DNA from: Luzula sylvatica | Lineage: Eukaryota; Streptophyta; Magnoliopsida; Poales; Juncaceae | DNA length: 64,000 bases | Direction of reading: 5' to 3' | Assembly: GCA_946800325.1 (NCBI GenBank) | Contig: OX326959.1 | Coordinates: 48,180,784 to 48,244,783, forward strand | Translations under genes and position numbers: made by a program | Notes under the pieces: model-generated | The model's database searches: none | What the model was told of the DNA's origin: nothing | The model's input: only the letters and a program-made list of their open reading frames with translations | In this document: positions 43,232-57,375 of the stretch, one piece after another | How positions within the stretch are numbered: position 1 is the stretch's first letter | How the letters are laid out: every line of letters begins with the position of its first letter

Positions 43232-43553
43232 TCAATATACACACCGCTCTTTCAATATACCCCCCCTTTCCCTCCACTCAGCATGAGGCGGCATTAATTG
43301 GGGGGCTTCATTCCATCTCCAATTTGTACCCAAATTTTTTTACTCAATTAATTATGTTTTGAATTAACAGTCAATTGTGATGTAATTAACAGTTAATACA
43401 AAAATCCCATAATTAATTATTTCAATTAATAATTAATTTAAAACATAATTAATTGAGTGGGGGGTTTTGGGAGATGGAAAGGAGCCCCCATTAATGTGAC
43501 ATCATGCTGATTCAACCATCATGAGTGGGGAGAAATGGGAGGGTACCATATAT
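43232..43553. mobile_element. Foldback MITE
   Basis: Left arm CATTAATTGGGGGGCTTCAT...CATCTCC and ACTCAATTAATTATGTTTT pair with right arm AAAACATAATTAATTGAGT and GGAGATGG...GGAGCCCCCATTAATG. The outer part is less well paired. Confidence 0.7.
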
Positions 43554-43597
43554 AACCTCTAATTATATTTATGCAACAAAATGGCACATTAGAAATA

Positions 43598-43892
43598 GGG
43601 TAACTATACTCTTCCCCTCAAACATCACCAAACACCCTCTATATGGGTTTGGTGAATATATGAAACCCCAAATTGCACCCAACCATTTCAATTGTTTGTT
43701 AATTCAATTTTGAATTAACGGTTAATTCGAAGTTAATTATCGGTTAATATAATTGTACTATTTATTAACAAAAATAATAATTTCAATTAACGGTTAATAC
43801 ATTTTTGGGTACAAAAAATGGGAGACGCGAATTGACACCCCCAATATCGTGGGTGTTGCGTGATGTTTCAGGGGTACCATATATAACCCCTT
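43598..43892. mobile_element. MITE with imperfect inverted ends
   Basis: Left GGGTAACTATAC...CCCCTCAAACATCACCAAA is the inverse of right GTGATGTTTCAGGGGTACCATATATAACCC. About 295 bp. A related GGGTACCATATATAACC lies just left, at 43540. Confidence 0.6.
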
Positions 43893-44387
43893 AGAAATAT
43901 TATACTGGTGGTAACTACCTCCGCCTCTCATCTGAAGTTTGCAGGTTCTAACTTGTGTGATAGCAATTTTTTTAAAGAAAAAACCTCATAACAAACTAAA
44001 AAATGTTCAAATAATTACATGCCTACACAGGGAATCGAACAACGATCGACTCATGCATACGTGAATTTAATAAATGAATAAATCAAAAGATATTGACATT
44101 CCTAAGAATCTAAATTTTCAATCTAAACAATAATTTTTCCACAACATGATAATGTGGTTTTCATCAACCATGTTCCAAGGAACGTGATTACCATGATAAT
44201 CTCACATTACCGCGATCCAAACATATCCCAAAGTCATTTGTTTTCTCTTTGATACATCACAGGAATCATCTATTATGATACAAAAATTAGAATCACCAAT
44301 TTCTTTTTTAATATAACAACGCACTTTACTTGCAAAAATACTTCAAATTCTTTTTGAATGTGATGTGATGTGGTGTGTACTTGGACT

Positions 44388-44601
44388 CAGGAGCGGATCT
44401 TAGTAGAGGCCAGGAGGGCCCCCCGCCCTCCCCCAAGATTTTCACCGAACTGTATATATATCGAGTGATCTAGCGTATTTTATCAGTATAATATTGTAAA
44501 ATTTATTGTTTGCCCCCCAAAATAATCGTACAGTATAATTTCAGAACCAGACTTTCATTTTGTCCCTCCCCCAAAAAAAATCCTATCAAGATCCGTCGCT
44601 G
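44388..44601. mobile_element. hAT-type MITE with 8-bp target duplication
   Basis: Ends CAGGAGCGGATCTTAG and CAAGATCCGTCGCTG are inverted repeats with few mismatches. Flanked by perfect CTTGGACT at 44380-44387 and 44602-44609. 214 bp, interior rich in C-runs. The 8-bp duplication and CA(G)...CGG ends point to the hAT superfamily. Confidence 0.9.
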
Positions 44602-44609
44602 CTTGGACT

Positions 44610-45211
44610 TGTAGGGAATGTTCTACTAAACAACTTTAGCAACTTCATCCTGCAATTATCTAAAAGTTGTACCTTATATTGAGAAAATATCGCGATTTGC
44701 AGAGTTCGGTGTTTCAACATGGCCTCTAAATGGAAACAAGGACAATAATATGCGGTATTCTTTTCCTTTGAGTACACTAACCATGAAAATAAACTTATTC
44801 AAGAGTATTGAAACCGTCGATATTTTTTCTCCGTTAAAGGATAGTGGTCAAGTCGCTCCTGAAATTGACCCCATTTCAAGTAATCTCTTCTCAGGTCACC
44901 CCATTGATTCACGGGATATTCTTAAATTTTCAGTCGTTCCCCAGGATCTCGCACTTTTTTTTGCCATCAAACTCAATTTTTTTAGTTTTTGTAGGGCTTT
45001 CGTCGAATTTGGGATCAAGTGTTATAGATGAGAAGGTTATTGAAGGTGTTGAACTTGGTGGCGTCGAACTCGATGCTACATTATCATGGCCCGCATTATT
45101 CGATTCTTTCTTACAGAAATAATGTATAGTCTTGTTACTTCATTTAGTCATATTTAATAACGACTAGTCAATTAAATTTTTAACCTATACCAATAAATAT
45201 TAAGTTAGAAT
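44610..45211. other. No recognised gene
   Basis: Contains two overlapping plus-strand frames (44750-45031 and 44844-45122) with VEGVELGGVELDATL-like text near 45040-45075 that may be a coding relic. I cannot assign a family. Confidence 0.25.
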
Positions 45212-46250
<1,039 letters not shown>

Positions 46251-48520
46251 AATTTGTAGTTACTAAATCATTTATCTTATCTTATATTCATAGGTAATAT
46301 GCTCAACTACTTGCTGATCAGTGCAACATTTATTTGTGAAAGTTCTTCTACACCTTTCAAGCCATATTTGATACAAAAAAATACAGATAAGTGATTTAAC
46401 TTCCTTCGATACTTTTTTACTTGTTAACAATTCTGGTGGTTTAAAATCATTTTGATATGAATTATGAATTCCTAGGGTTCCAAGTAATTTTTTCCAAACT
46501 AATTTTTTAAATGTGCACTGACTTGTGATATGATCTACATTTTTCTCATATTCTTTACACAGTACACATCAACTGACCAATGCCCATCCTCTTTTCTTTA
46601 GATTGTCAATAGTAAGTACTTTATTCAAATATAATAACCAAATAAATAATTTAATTTTTAATTCCACTTTAATTTTTCAGAATTTATAATAATGAGCTTT
46701 GACAAATACACCATTTATTAATGATTTATATGCACTTTTACAGGTGTATACTTTGTTACTACTCCAAGCCCATTGGAATACATCTTTTTGGGAAGGAATA
46801 AGATCAAGTGAACTACAAAGTTGTTCAAATTGAACAAACTGCTCCTGTGCCATTCTGGAAAGATGTAAATTTAAACCCAAACTATTGTATAAGTTAGATT
46901 CATTCATAATTTTAATGAAATAATCAACTGTGCCATTTTTGTTTTCTGCAAAAGAATATAATTCTGAGTATTTAAAAATAAGAGGTTTTTCATACCATCT
47001 ACCCTTCCAGAAATGTGTATGCAATCCATTACCAATTATAATATTTAGGCTATGATTAAAAAAATCTGAATTTTTTAAAACATCTTTCCAAAAATATGAA
47101 TATTTATTAGAATTAGAATTAATATTACTTCCATTTTCATCTAATGGATTTTCAATTAAATTATACCAATCTAATTTCCCTTCAGAAGTATAACCATAAC
47201 CATTTAATTAATAAAACTTTACTAAATATTTCCAAGTTTAACACACTCAAACCTCCTTTATCCTTTGGTTGACAAACAATGTCCCAATTAACTAAATTAT
47301 ATCCTGTATTATTAATTCCTTTCCATAATTTTTTTCCTTATTTTATCAATTTCTTTAATGACCCATTTAGGGAATTTAAAAATATTAAAATAGTAAATTG
47401 GCAAAGCTGTTAAGACTGAGTTCATAAGAACTAGTCTACCAGCTTTACTAAGCATACTCCCTTTCCAATCTATTAGTATATTTGTAACCTTATCAATTAA
47501 AATCAGAAAATCCTGTTTTGAAGGTTTTTTATAGTGTAATTGAAGGAAATACAGTTTCAGGATCAACCGTAAAAGTGTACACAAGGATAAACGAATGTAA
47601 GCGTACATTCGTGGTCATATCTTTCAGTAGGAAAATCCAATTTGAATGGTTCAAATTGGGTTAGATAGATAATAAGATTATCTACAACCTTCATGTAGAA
47701 ATATATTTCATATGAACGAAGTATCAGTGTTGTTTTTATGAAATACCGAAAGGGTGCAACAGTATGACATACAGTTAGTAAAATAGTCCTAACTTTTGCA
47801 TACGAACTCCAATTGGGCCAAAAAAAATTGGGTTGGGTAGATAATAAGATTATATACAACTTTCGTGTTGGTTGATGTTCTGTCAGAGGAATGTACCAAT
47901 TTCGTATAGACAGAATACTGGACAGATTCATGCAACTTTCTGTGTGAAAGAGTGTATATTGGATATACATGTATTTTGGCCAATCATAATCCTATATGAT
48001 ATAAATATGATATCTCTCTTTTTAGTTATGTGAATTCATTCAGAAAATTTAGAATATTCCAGAAATATTGAGAGTCATCTTTCTATTGAGTGAAAGGGTG
48101 TAAAGAGAGAGAACCGAGAAAATGAGTTTTCCGGTATAGAGAATCAATCGATCAAGCAAGTTCGCCGGTGCATCGTCTAGGCAGGTGCATCCGCGACCGA
48201 CGAACTCCGACTCAAGGTGGATACAAGTAGAGGAGCGACACTTGTGGCTCTTCGGTTGTGATCAACCCGAAGGAGAAAGAGGACGGTCAACGAGTGGTGA
48301 AAGACGTGTGGTGTGGGACGCGCTTGTTGTCACCAACGTAACAGGAGAAAGAAGAATAGTAGTCAACCCTTCGTGTGCAATCAATTTTGCACTGGTATGA
48401 ATCTATCATTCTTATTTGCATCGTACCCTTCGAAGTCATGGCGTGATCTTGGATTAAGGGAACCGGACCGGGCCTACATATCCGCTGCGCGGTCTCGGGG
48501 ACGGATAGAATTCCCAACAG

Positions 48521-48532
48521 TGGTATCAGAGC
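48521..48532 (+). promoter_or_regulatory. Primer-binding site for initiator tRNA-Met
   Basis: TGGTATCAGAGC, one base after the LTR end. Confidence 0.9.
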
Positions 48533-48775
48533 GATCGCCATCGATTCGAGGGTCGAATCATAGTCGTATATTCGATATACGCACGGGTTATCAAAGTTCG
48601 TACCCTTTTGATGATGTTATATATAGAGAAATTCAAATTCCGTTAAAATCTCAAGTAGAATTCGCTAGAGATCGATCAAAAGTTGATTGAGAGTATCTAG
48701 GAATGATCGTGAAAAGGTTTCATGATTAATCGTTTTGGAAACGAGCGAAAACAGACGAAACAGCAGAAAAATCGC

Positions 48776-49318
48776 ATAGTCCGTTATAACGGACTGGTTG
48801 ATCCGTTATAACGGACACTGTATGAGATACAGGAAATTGGGAATTTCTGCGAAAATCACATAGTCCGTTATAACGGACTTGGAGTTCCGTTGTAACGGAC
48901 CCTGTATATGATGCAGGGATGTGAGGAGGACTGTGAATAAACGTATAGTCCGTTGTAACGGACATGGGTTCCGTTGTAACGAACCTTGTATGTGATACGA
49001 TGATGCGGGGATGCCTATGGTGTCTTTTGGAGTCCGTTGTAACGGATATGATCCGTTGTAACGGAGTTGTTCACGAGTTAGTCCGTTGTAACGGACTTAG
49101 GTTGCGTTATAACGGACATGTTTCTGGCAATTTGGACAAAGGTTTGCAGAAAATAGCGTTGTAACGGACCTAGGTTGCGTTATAATGGACATGTTTCTGG
49201 CAATTTTGGCCAAACTCCGGAATAAATAGCGTTGTAACGGACTTGAGTTCCGTTGTAACGGAGTGAAGGAAACTGGGGTTCCGTTGTAACGGACTATGGT
49301 GCGTTATAACGGAATAGT
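48776..49318 (+). repeat. Leader array of paired palindromes (CCGTTRTAACGG type)
   Basis: Eight units, each with two palindromes of the form GTCCGTTRTAACGGAC separated by about 6-8 bases, start near 48777, 48864, 48947, 49032, 49080, 49157, 49229 and 49279. Linkers are about 30-50 bp and drift more than the palindromes. Confidence 0.9.
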
Positions 49319-51501
49319 TTATGTTTGCTTTGGCTACACAATTCGGAATTTTGAGTTCTTTATATCGATATGATCGGCATCAGTCATTCTAGCATATTAG
49401 ATAATTAGTTATTTAGAATAATTAGTCTCCCTAAATAAATCATATGCATTTAAAAATCTTGTGATAGTGATATAATATGATTATGTCACGGATAGAAATC
49501 CCAACAATAATGGTAACCCTAAATAAGTAATAGGTAATGTACCCATTTGCAGTTTAATTCCTTTGAAATATTTTCCAGTTCAATTTCTGTCACATTTAAT
49601 CCTATAACCTCAGATTTACTAAAATTCATTTGAAGACCTAATTCTTGTCCAAGTAAGTTTAAAATAAATTTAATTCGCTTAATATTAGAAATATCTGGCT
49701 TTAGGAATAGAATTGAATCATCGGCATAAAATAAACTTATATGAATGTTCCTTATAGGTTTTTTAATAAATCCCTTATCACTTAAGTTTTCTAATAGTTT
49801 TGACAAAACATCCATAACTAATAAAAATAAATGTGTAGAAGTTGGGTCTCCTTGTCTAAGTCCTCTTTTTAGGTGTATATATTTCCCAGGGTTTCCATTT
49901 AAAACTATTCTTGTGGTTCCTGGTAAAACTGAGTTTTTTTTATCCATGTAATATAGTTATTCCCAAAACCTCTAGCATTTAATATATTAACTAAGAAATC
50001 CCAAGACACACTGTCAAAAGATTTATGAATATCTAATTTCAAAATAATTAAAGGTGTAGAATTTCTCTTAGCTGTACATAGTACTTCTCTTGCATAAACA
50101 TAATTTTCAGATATATTCCTACCTTTGATAAACCCGAATTGATTTTTAGATATCATGCCATTTATAAACAAACTTAGTTTATTAGATAGGATTTTAGAAA
50201 AAATTCTTTGTATACTAGATACTAGACTGATTGGTCTAAAATCTTTAGGTTCAATGACATTATCTTTCTTAGCAATTAAAGTAATATATGATGAATTGAA
50301 TTTGGATAGCCCTGTTTTCCCTTCTTTATTAAAAGGGTGTAGTATTTCCTGCTTTAAGATATCCCAATTATTTTTATAAAATTCACTAATAACACCATCT
50401 GGGCCAGGACTTTTGTTATTTTTCCAACTTTTAATTGAATCTGTTAATTCATCTATATTAAAATCATTTTCTAAGTATGATAAATCCAAAGTTTCATTTT
50501 CATATAATTTTTTTAGATTAATGTTACAATATTTTTTATCATTTAAAATCTGCTTTCCCATTAAATTCCTATAAAAAGAGAATAAAATGTATGCCTTTAC
50601 TTTATGGTCCTTAAACTCAATACCATTCTTATTTTTAAGGCATCATTGAATTAGACTTTTTGATTGAGGCATGCAAGTGAAAAAACTTTGTATTTGTATC
50701 CCCATTTTTTACCCAATTAAATTTTGATCTTTGTTTCCAATATATTTTCTCTAATGAAATTAGGGTTTCAAGTCTTAATTTTGCTTGTGTTTTAATCCAT
50801 TTCTCAATATCTGTTAAAATTCTGTCATCTTCCATATTTTCTGACCACTGAATTATTTTTTTACAATTTTCCACTTGTTCATTATACTATGAATGCATAT
50901 TTTTATTTAATTCTTTAAATTTACCTTTAGATTTTAGGATATTAGGATACCACCAGATGCACCTCTAGATTTTAAGAAATCATAACCTTTAAATTTACTG
51001 CCACAACAATCCATCACAATTTTATCATCAATAATTAATTCCACTTTTGTTTCTTGTAAACAACAAATATCAACATTTTCATCTTTAATGGTTCTAAGTA
51101 TAATATTTTTCTTATCATATGAATTAATCCCTCTGACATTCCAAGATAAAATCCTAAATTTTTTATACATTATTAATGTTATAATCTTCCTTACTTTGAG
51201 CTTTGTACTTAAGTACTATGCTCACCTAGCATTTCCTGAATTTGCACATTTAAATTTCCATTCATCTCAATTCCTGTTGAGGAGAGAATACTAATTATGT
51301 CTTCTTTATTATTAAGTTCTTTGTGACTTTCCAAATTAAGTATATTTATTTCTGGTTTCCCTTTAGTTTTTTGTCTTCTAACTCTCTCTTTTTGAATTTC
51401 CTTATATTTAATCAATTGAGCCTTCTCCACTCGAGAACTATAATGACTTGTTTTGCTTACTAAGTAGCCTCGAACTTCTTCTTTGTTCTTCCATACTGTT
51501 T

Positions 51502-52545
51502 TGAAGGAAATACAGTTTCAGGATCAACCGTAAAAGTGTACACAAGGATAAACGAATGTAAGCGTACATTCGGGGTCATATCTTTCAGTAGGAAAATCCA
51601 ATTTGAATGGTTCAAATTGGGTTAGATAGATAATAAGATTATCTACAACCTTCATATAGAAATATATTTCATATGAACGAAGTATCAGTGTCGTTTCTAT
51701 GAAATACCGAAAGGCTGCAACAGTATGATATACAGTTAGTAAAACAGTCATAACTTTTGCATACGAACTCCAATTGGGCCAGGCCAAATTGGGTCGAGTA
51801 GATAATAAGATTATCTACAACTTTGGTGTTGTGTGATGTTCTGTCAGAGGAATTTACCAATTTCGTATGGACAGAATACTGGACAGATACATGCAACTTT
51901 CTGTGTGAAAGAGTGTATATTGGATATACATGTCTTTTGGCCAATCATAATCCTATATGATATAAATAGGATTTTTCTCTCTCATCTGGTGTGATTCATT
52001 CAGTTAATTAATTCAAAATATTCCAGAGAATTGTGAGACAACTTTCTAGAGAGAGAAACCGTGAAAATGTGTTTTCCGGTATAGAGAATCAATCAATCGA
52101 GCAAGTTCGCCGGTGCATCGTCTAGGCAGTTGCACCCGCGACCGACGTCTTACGAGTCAAGGTTGATACAAGTAGAGGAGCAACATCTGGGGCTCTTTCG
52201 GTTGTGATCGATTCGGAGGAACGAAATCTGCCGGAGACGGAAACGAGCGAATCGAGTAACGGGCTGTGGAAGCATGCGGGCATGGAACGCACGAAGACAA
52301 CCCGAGGCGTGTCAAGACGGTGGGAGACGTGCGGTATGGGACGTACGGGCTAGTCACCAACGTGACACCGAAGGAAAAGAAGGATGCGAGCGATCAACCC
52401 GTCGTGCGTGATCAATTTCACGCTGGTAATCGTCTATCCTACTTTGCATCGTACCCTCGAAGTCATGGCGTGATCTTGGATTTAGGGAACCGGACCGGGC
52501 CTTCATATCCACTGCGCGGGCCCGGGGATGGGTAAATTACCAACA
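51502..52545 (+). mobile_element. Solo LTR in LINE ORF1
   Basis: 1044 bp, TGAAGGAAATACAG to TACCAACA, flanked by perfect TGTTT (51497-51501 and 52546-52550). TATAAATA at 51961-51968. Two GTAGATAA-N5-TTATCTAC palindromes at 51626-51646 and 51798-51818. Confidence 0.92.
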
Positions 52546-53902
52546 TGTTTTTATTGTGTTTATTTTTAATACTATGTTCTTTATGCATATTATGCTGGAC
52601 ATTGGAGATATGCTCTATCTTACCCTCATGATTTTCAATGTTATTAGTTTGTAATTCTAAGGTATTTTGCTCTTTTATATTATTTTTATTAATAATTTTA
52701 AAATATTCTTTAATTTTTCTTTGCTTAATTTCAGGAGAATTTGCTTGATGTGCAGAATTTGATGTGTGTACTATTAAACTAGAAGGAACCACATCAAGAT
52801 TTTCAATAGAAGAGTTCTCAATAAGTGGTATTGTTTGATTAAGAGAACTATGAATGCTCTCATCATTCTTAATTGAAGGAGATATCTTGTTATTTTGGTT
52901 TCTCAGAATGTGAATTAAGATTCATGTTCTCAACTTGACAAGCAGATTTGATCACTGCTTGTTTTTGTGAGGATATAGATGTAACAATTGCTAGTCCCTT
53001 TGAAGTGAATTGGAAGGACAAAGAAGTTAAACGATTATTCCTTTTGTTAATTTTGCAATCTAGACCCTGAGATGGATTTTTGTTCACCATGAAAGAAGGA
53101 TTAAGAATTTGATTTAATTGAGAAAAATTTACTTGATATAATCCTTTAGCCCCTTATAACCCAATGATGATACCCTTTTCAGAGGGTTTTAAAATTACTT
53201 TATTTCCTGTGAAGATATCCTTTTATGAGGATTTAGTAACCTTAATTAATTTTTGATTTGAAGATATGCTTTTACTAAGTTCTTTGTGTTTTATCCTCCA
53301 GACTTTTATTACTTTCTTTTTCTTCTGCCAAATTTTTTTAATTTTCATATTTTTCTTATTATAGTTGTTTTCCAATGGCATCCTTGCCTTTTTATGTTTT
53401 ATAATGTTTTCCCCCTCATTTTTTCTAGGCTCGGTGATGATTTATGAGGGCTTATTTGTAATATTTGAAGTGCTTGGTACATCCTTTAATTCCTTAACAG
53501 ATAATATTGTGATTTTATTATCATCTATGAGTTTGATTGATTTAGGTATAATTGTATTAATTTTGCAATTTATAGATAATTTTAATTATTAATCACCTTT
53601 GTTGGAATATAGGATCCTACAGAAATAAGTGTACCAATAGGCTCAGTGATTAGGGTCAGATCAGAAGGATTACAGTAACTAGAAGGTAATTTATCAATTA
53701 ATATTATTCTTGTTTGAGTTCTCATATTATCCTTAACTTGAGATTTTGAGATATTAACTGTGATTTGATTATAATTCTGTTCAATTTCTTCAAAATTTGT
53801 GATATTATTTGTAATAGCTTGCTTCCCTTTATCCTTCAATGAAGGCGATAATTCAACAGGATTAGAAGTTTTTGATTGAAGGCCTATGAAGTCACTTTTG
53901 AC

Positions 53903-54676
<774 letters not shown>

Positions 54677-55060
54677 CTTTTGACAGGTATATTATTTATA
54701 ACATGTTTATTTAGATTCGTGTAGCAATTTTTTTGAATATGCCCAAATTTAAAACATCTCAAACACTTGATAGGCTCTCTACATTCAAACCAAAAATGAG
54801 TTGAAGATAAACATCTAAAGCATTTACGATCCATTTGACTAACTTGAGGTTTGTTATAAATTCTATGCTTTTTTGATACTATATTCTATTGATTTTCATG
54901 AAGTTTATTATTTTGTAGGGCCTGTGCATAAGTTTTGTTAATGTTCATTTGGATTTTTTGAAGATGTAAGGTTTAAATGTAAAGAATTTGAAAAAGGACT
55001 TAGCTTTTGTGGCTGTAGATTTGTATTTTAATGAAGCTTCCTTGTTAGTCCCCTTCTTAT

Positions 55061-55299
55061 GAGTGAGGTTTTCCTGTGGCTTCACGTGTGAAGCCACATG
55101 TGAAACTGCCTGCGTGGCAGCGTTTTATTGGTCAGTACAATGAATTTTTGCAAATAAACCCCTACTTTCACGGAAACCCTAGACAGTTAATTTAAATAAA
55201 GTAGGGATTTATTTGCAAAATTCATTGTATTGATCAATGAAACGCTGCCACGTAGGCAGTTTCACACGTGTCACGTGAAGCCACAGGGAAACCTCACTC
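55061..55299. mobile_element. MULE-type foldback MITE with 9-bp target duplication
   Basis: Starts GAGTGAGGTTTTCCTGTGGC and ends with its inverse CAGGGAAACCTCACTC. The inverted arms are about 90-100 bp long and include TGAAACTGCCT.CGTGGCAGCG. Perfect 9-bp CCTTCTTAT at 55052-55060 and 55300-55308. 239 bp. The 9-bp duplication with long arms suggests the Mutator superfamily. Confidence 0.92.
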
Positions 55300-55639
55300 C
55301 CTTCTTATTTGCTCGTTTGTAATCTTGCAATTTCTTGAACTAAGTCTCCTTCCCCACTTAACCCTCCTGCACAGCTAGTTGCCTTTAGAGAATTTGTCTC
55401 GGAAAACTTGCACACACCTCGTCCATATCACCACAGAACTGCCCAAGCAGAATGAAGGGCTTAGCCCCTCTCAACGAGTCGACCTCTATACCCTTTTTCT
55501 CTGCTTGAGTATAATTACTCGTCTTCCTAGCAAAGAACGAACAAAGAATTCCTCGCCCAGAATAGCTTTCTTGAAAGAATCGCTCTCCAAGAATCGCTCT
55601 AACTCACTACACGAAATAATCGTTGGATTTAATGAGCCT

Positions 55640-56490
55640 AATCATGATAGATCGCGATGAGATTCAGTTTAACGGCTTCTGTTTTGCTCCGTCAAGTAAA
55701 AATGGAAAGTGTTGCTCTATTGTCTCTCTTTTAGAAAATAGAATGTGTTCTCTCTTCCCTCACCGACTCTTTTCTAGGAGACACTCAGGAGATGATTCTC
55801 TCCAATTGTGTCCTAAGCTCCTCTAGTGCTCTTCATACCTCAACTTGCCCTTTCTTTGTTATGTGTGTTGTTTTATTATCTAAATGGAAACGCTTCTTTC
55901 TCTATTCAGATCTGAATTTTCTTTTGAACCACAAAAAAAAAAACAAATTGAAAAGATGTATAACCGGATCTCAAATCAACCGGTGAACAACAAATTCCGA
56001 ATCGAATAGACAATTACTAATTTAAATTCAGTACAAGGGCAATCCCAAGATATAAATGAAGAAATCTCAGATAAAAATGAGAAGCGAGGAGCTTGAGTAA
56101 TTGATAAAGATAAATTTATTTTTCAAATTCTCGTGTGAGTTTCAATTTCTCATGTATAATAGTTTCAATTTCTTGGATAACCTATAGCTTAAACCTCAGA
56201 GTATGTTGGATAAGTGTTGTTTGAACTTTGAACAATAAATGATATGTTTGTGATACTTATTGTTTGAATAATTCGAGAACCTCGAAAAAGACAAAGAACA
56301 AAACAGAAAAAAAAAAAGATAACAGAGAGTGAGAAAGAAAGAGAGAAGGTGCAACGTTTATTGAATGAGATTTTCTAAATTTTTCAATTTTCAGTTTAAA
56401 TTGGAAGGAAAACAACTTCCATTTTAACACAAACAGAATATTAAAGGAGAGTTAACGTGAGTTAAATTTGATCAAACTAATATTAATTGT
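55640..56490. other. No recognised gene
   Basis: CT-rich then AT-rich DNA. The first part could still be the LINE 5' UTR. No frame, repeat or RNA gene that I can support. Confidence 0.3.
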
Positions 56491-56498
56491 GATAAGAT

Positions 56499-57047
56499 AT
56501 ATGTTGCACGGATACGGATACGGATATCGTATCCGATACGATACGGATACGGGGATACAACAATTTTCAAAAAATCACGAATACGGATACGGTTATATAG
56601 TTATTATTTTAATATATTTATATTGTATATAATAAATAAATAAATAATAATTTAAATAATATATTAATAATATTTTTAAATTAAATATCATGATAATAAA
56701 TAAAATAAATCTAATAATACAAGTATCATAAAAGTACCCTAAATTTATTCTAAAAGTATCTTAGAACTAATTTAAAAGTATCATATATAATTTATTTAAA
56801 AATATTATGGGCCAAAATATATAATGGGCCGAAGTATCATAAATGGAGTATCCCAGCCGTATCCTGAACGTATCCCAGCCGTATCCTGCCGTATCCCCGT
56901 CGTATCCGAAAAAAATAAATATTAAAATAATCGGATACGGCACGTGGCATATCCGAGACGTATCCTAGCCGTATCGTACCCGTATCAGTATCGGATACCC
57001 GTATTCTCAGGATACTTCTGCATTTTTGAAGTATCCGCGTAACATAG
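56499..57047. mobile_element. hAT-type MITE built of GGATACGG units
   Basis: Ends TATGTTGCACGGATAC and GTATCCGCGTAACATA are inverted repeats with two mismatches. Perfect 8-bp GATAAGAT at 56491-56498 and 57048-57055. Subterminal regions are dense arrays of GGATACGG (left) and CCGTATCC (right); the middle is AT-rich. Confidence 0.9.
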
Positions 57048-57328
57048 GATAAGATCCAATGGTCCATGAAGTGCATGGACAAATTCATGTCCAATGTCCC
57101 CCGGACAAGTTCCAGACCCTTCCATGACACCAATAATTATATACACCCAGCAGCATTTACCCTCCAGATGACCCGCAGCTCAATTATTAGAAAGTAATTA
57201 ATGTCGATTAAACCAATTAATAGAAAGTAATAATGACTATTAAAGTTAAAATAGGTAATTATTTAGGTGCGGGGTGGGTGCGTGTAATTTTGAGCGGGGT
57301 GTGTATCACCACCGTAATAATGCATTTA

Positions 57329-57354
57329 CCCCCCCCCCCCCCCCCCCCCCCCCC
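57329..57354. repeat. Poly-C tract
   Basis: 26 consecutive C residues in an AT-rich surrounding, with i-motif/G-quadruplex potential on the two strands. Length in the assembly may be uncertain. Confidence 0.9.
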
Positions 57355-57375
57355 AAGCTTGTGTATCTAATTATA

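Larger units (their letters stand above)
47541..49506 (+). mobile_element. Internally deleted Copia element: LTR, PBS, leader
   Basis: The 5' LTR 47541-48519 (TGAAGGAAATACAG to TTCCCAACA) has TATAAATA at 48000-48007 and palindromes GTAGATAA-N5-TTATCTAC type at 47665-47685 and 47838-47858. Then come the primer-binding site (48521-48532), the leader array (48776-49318), and only the last 19 bases of the 3' LTR (49488-49506). Flanking GTAAT (47536-47540) and ATAAT (49507-49511) resemble a 5-bp target duplication. Inserted in the RT-connecting region of LINE ORF2. Confidence 0.85.
46272..51170 (-). pseudogene. LINE ORF2, interrupted
   Basis: Reads from MYKKFRILSWNVRG (51170) through GILIS (endonuclease start), WIKTQAKLRLE, SPGPDGVISEF, FRPISLVSS, QFGFIKGR, KLDIHKSFD, LRQGDPTS and the catalytic YADDS (about 49720). 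It continues after the LTR insertion with LQLHYKKPS (about 47540), then to FLYQIWLERCRRTF and a terminal TAA at 46272-46274. Much of the endonuclease (50880-50940 and beyond) is deleted, and several stops and frame changes occur. Clearly older and more damaged than the copy at 33535. Confidence 0.85.

Noticed and set aside
43905..44060. Another SINE with GGTTCTAACTTG as box B
   Set aside because: Box A spacing is poor, no poly(A) or target duplication could be found, and no second copy is visible in the window.
48776..49318. CRISPR array
   Set aside because: The repeats are palindromic, come in pairs with short inner spacing, and the linkers are related to each other rather than unique. The setting is a plant LTR retrotransposon leader.
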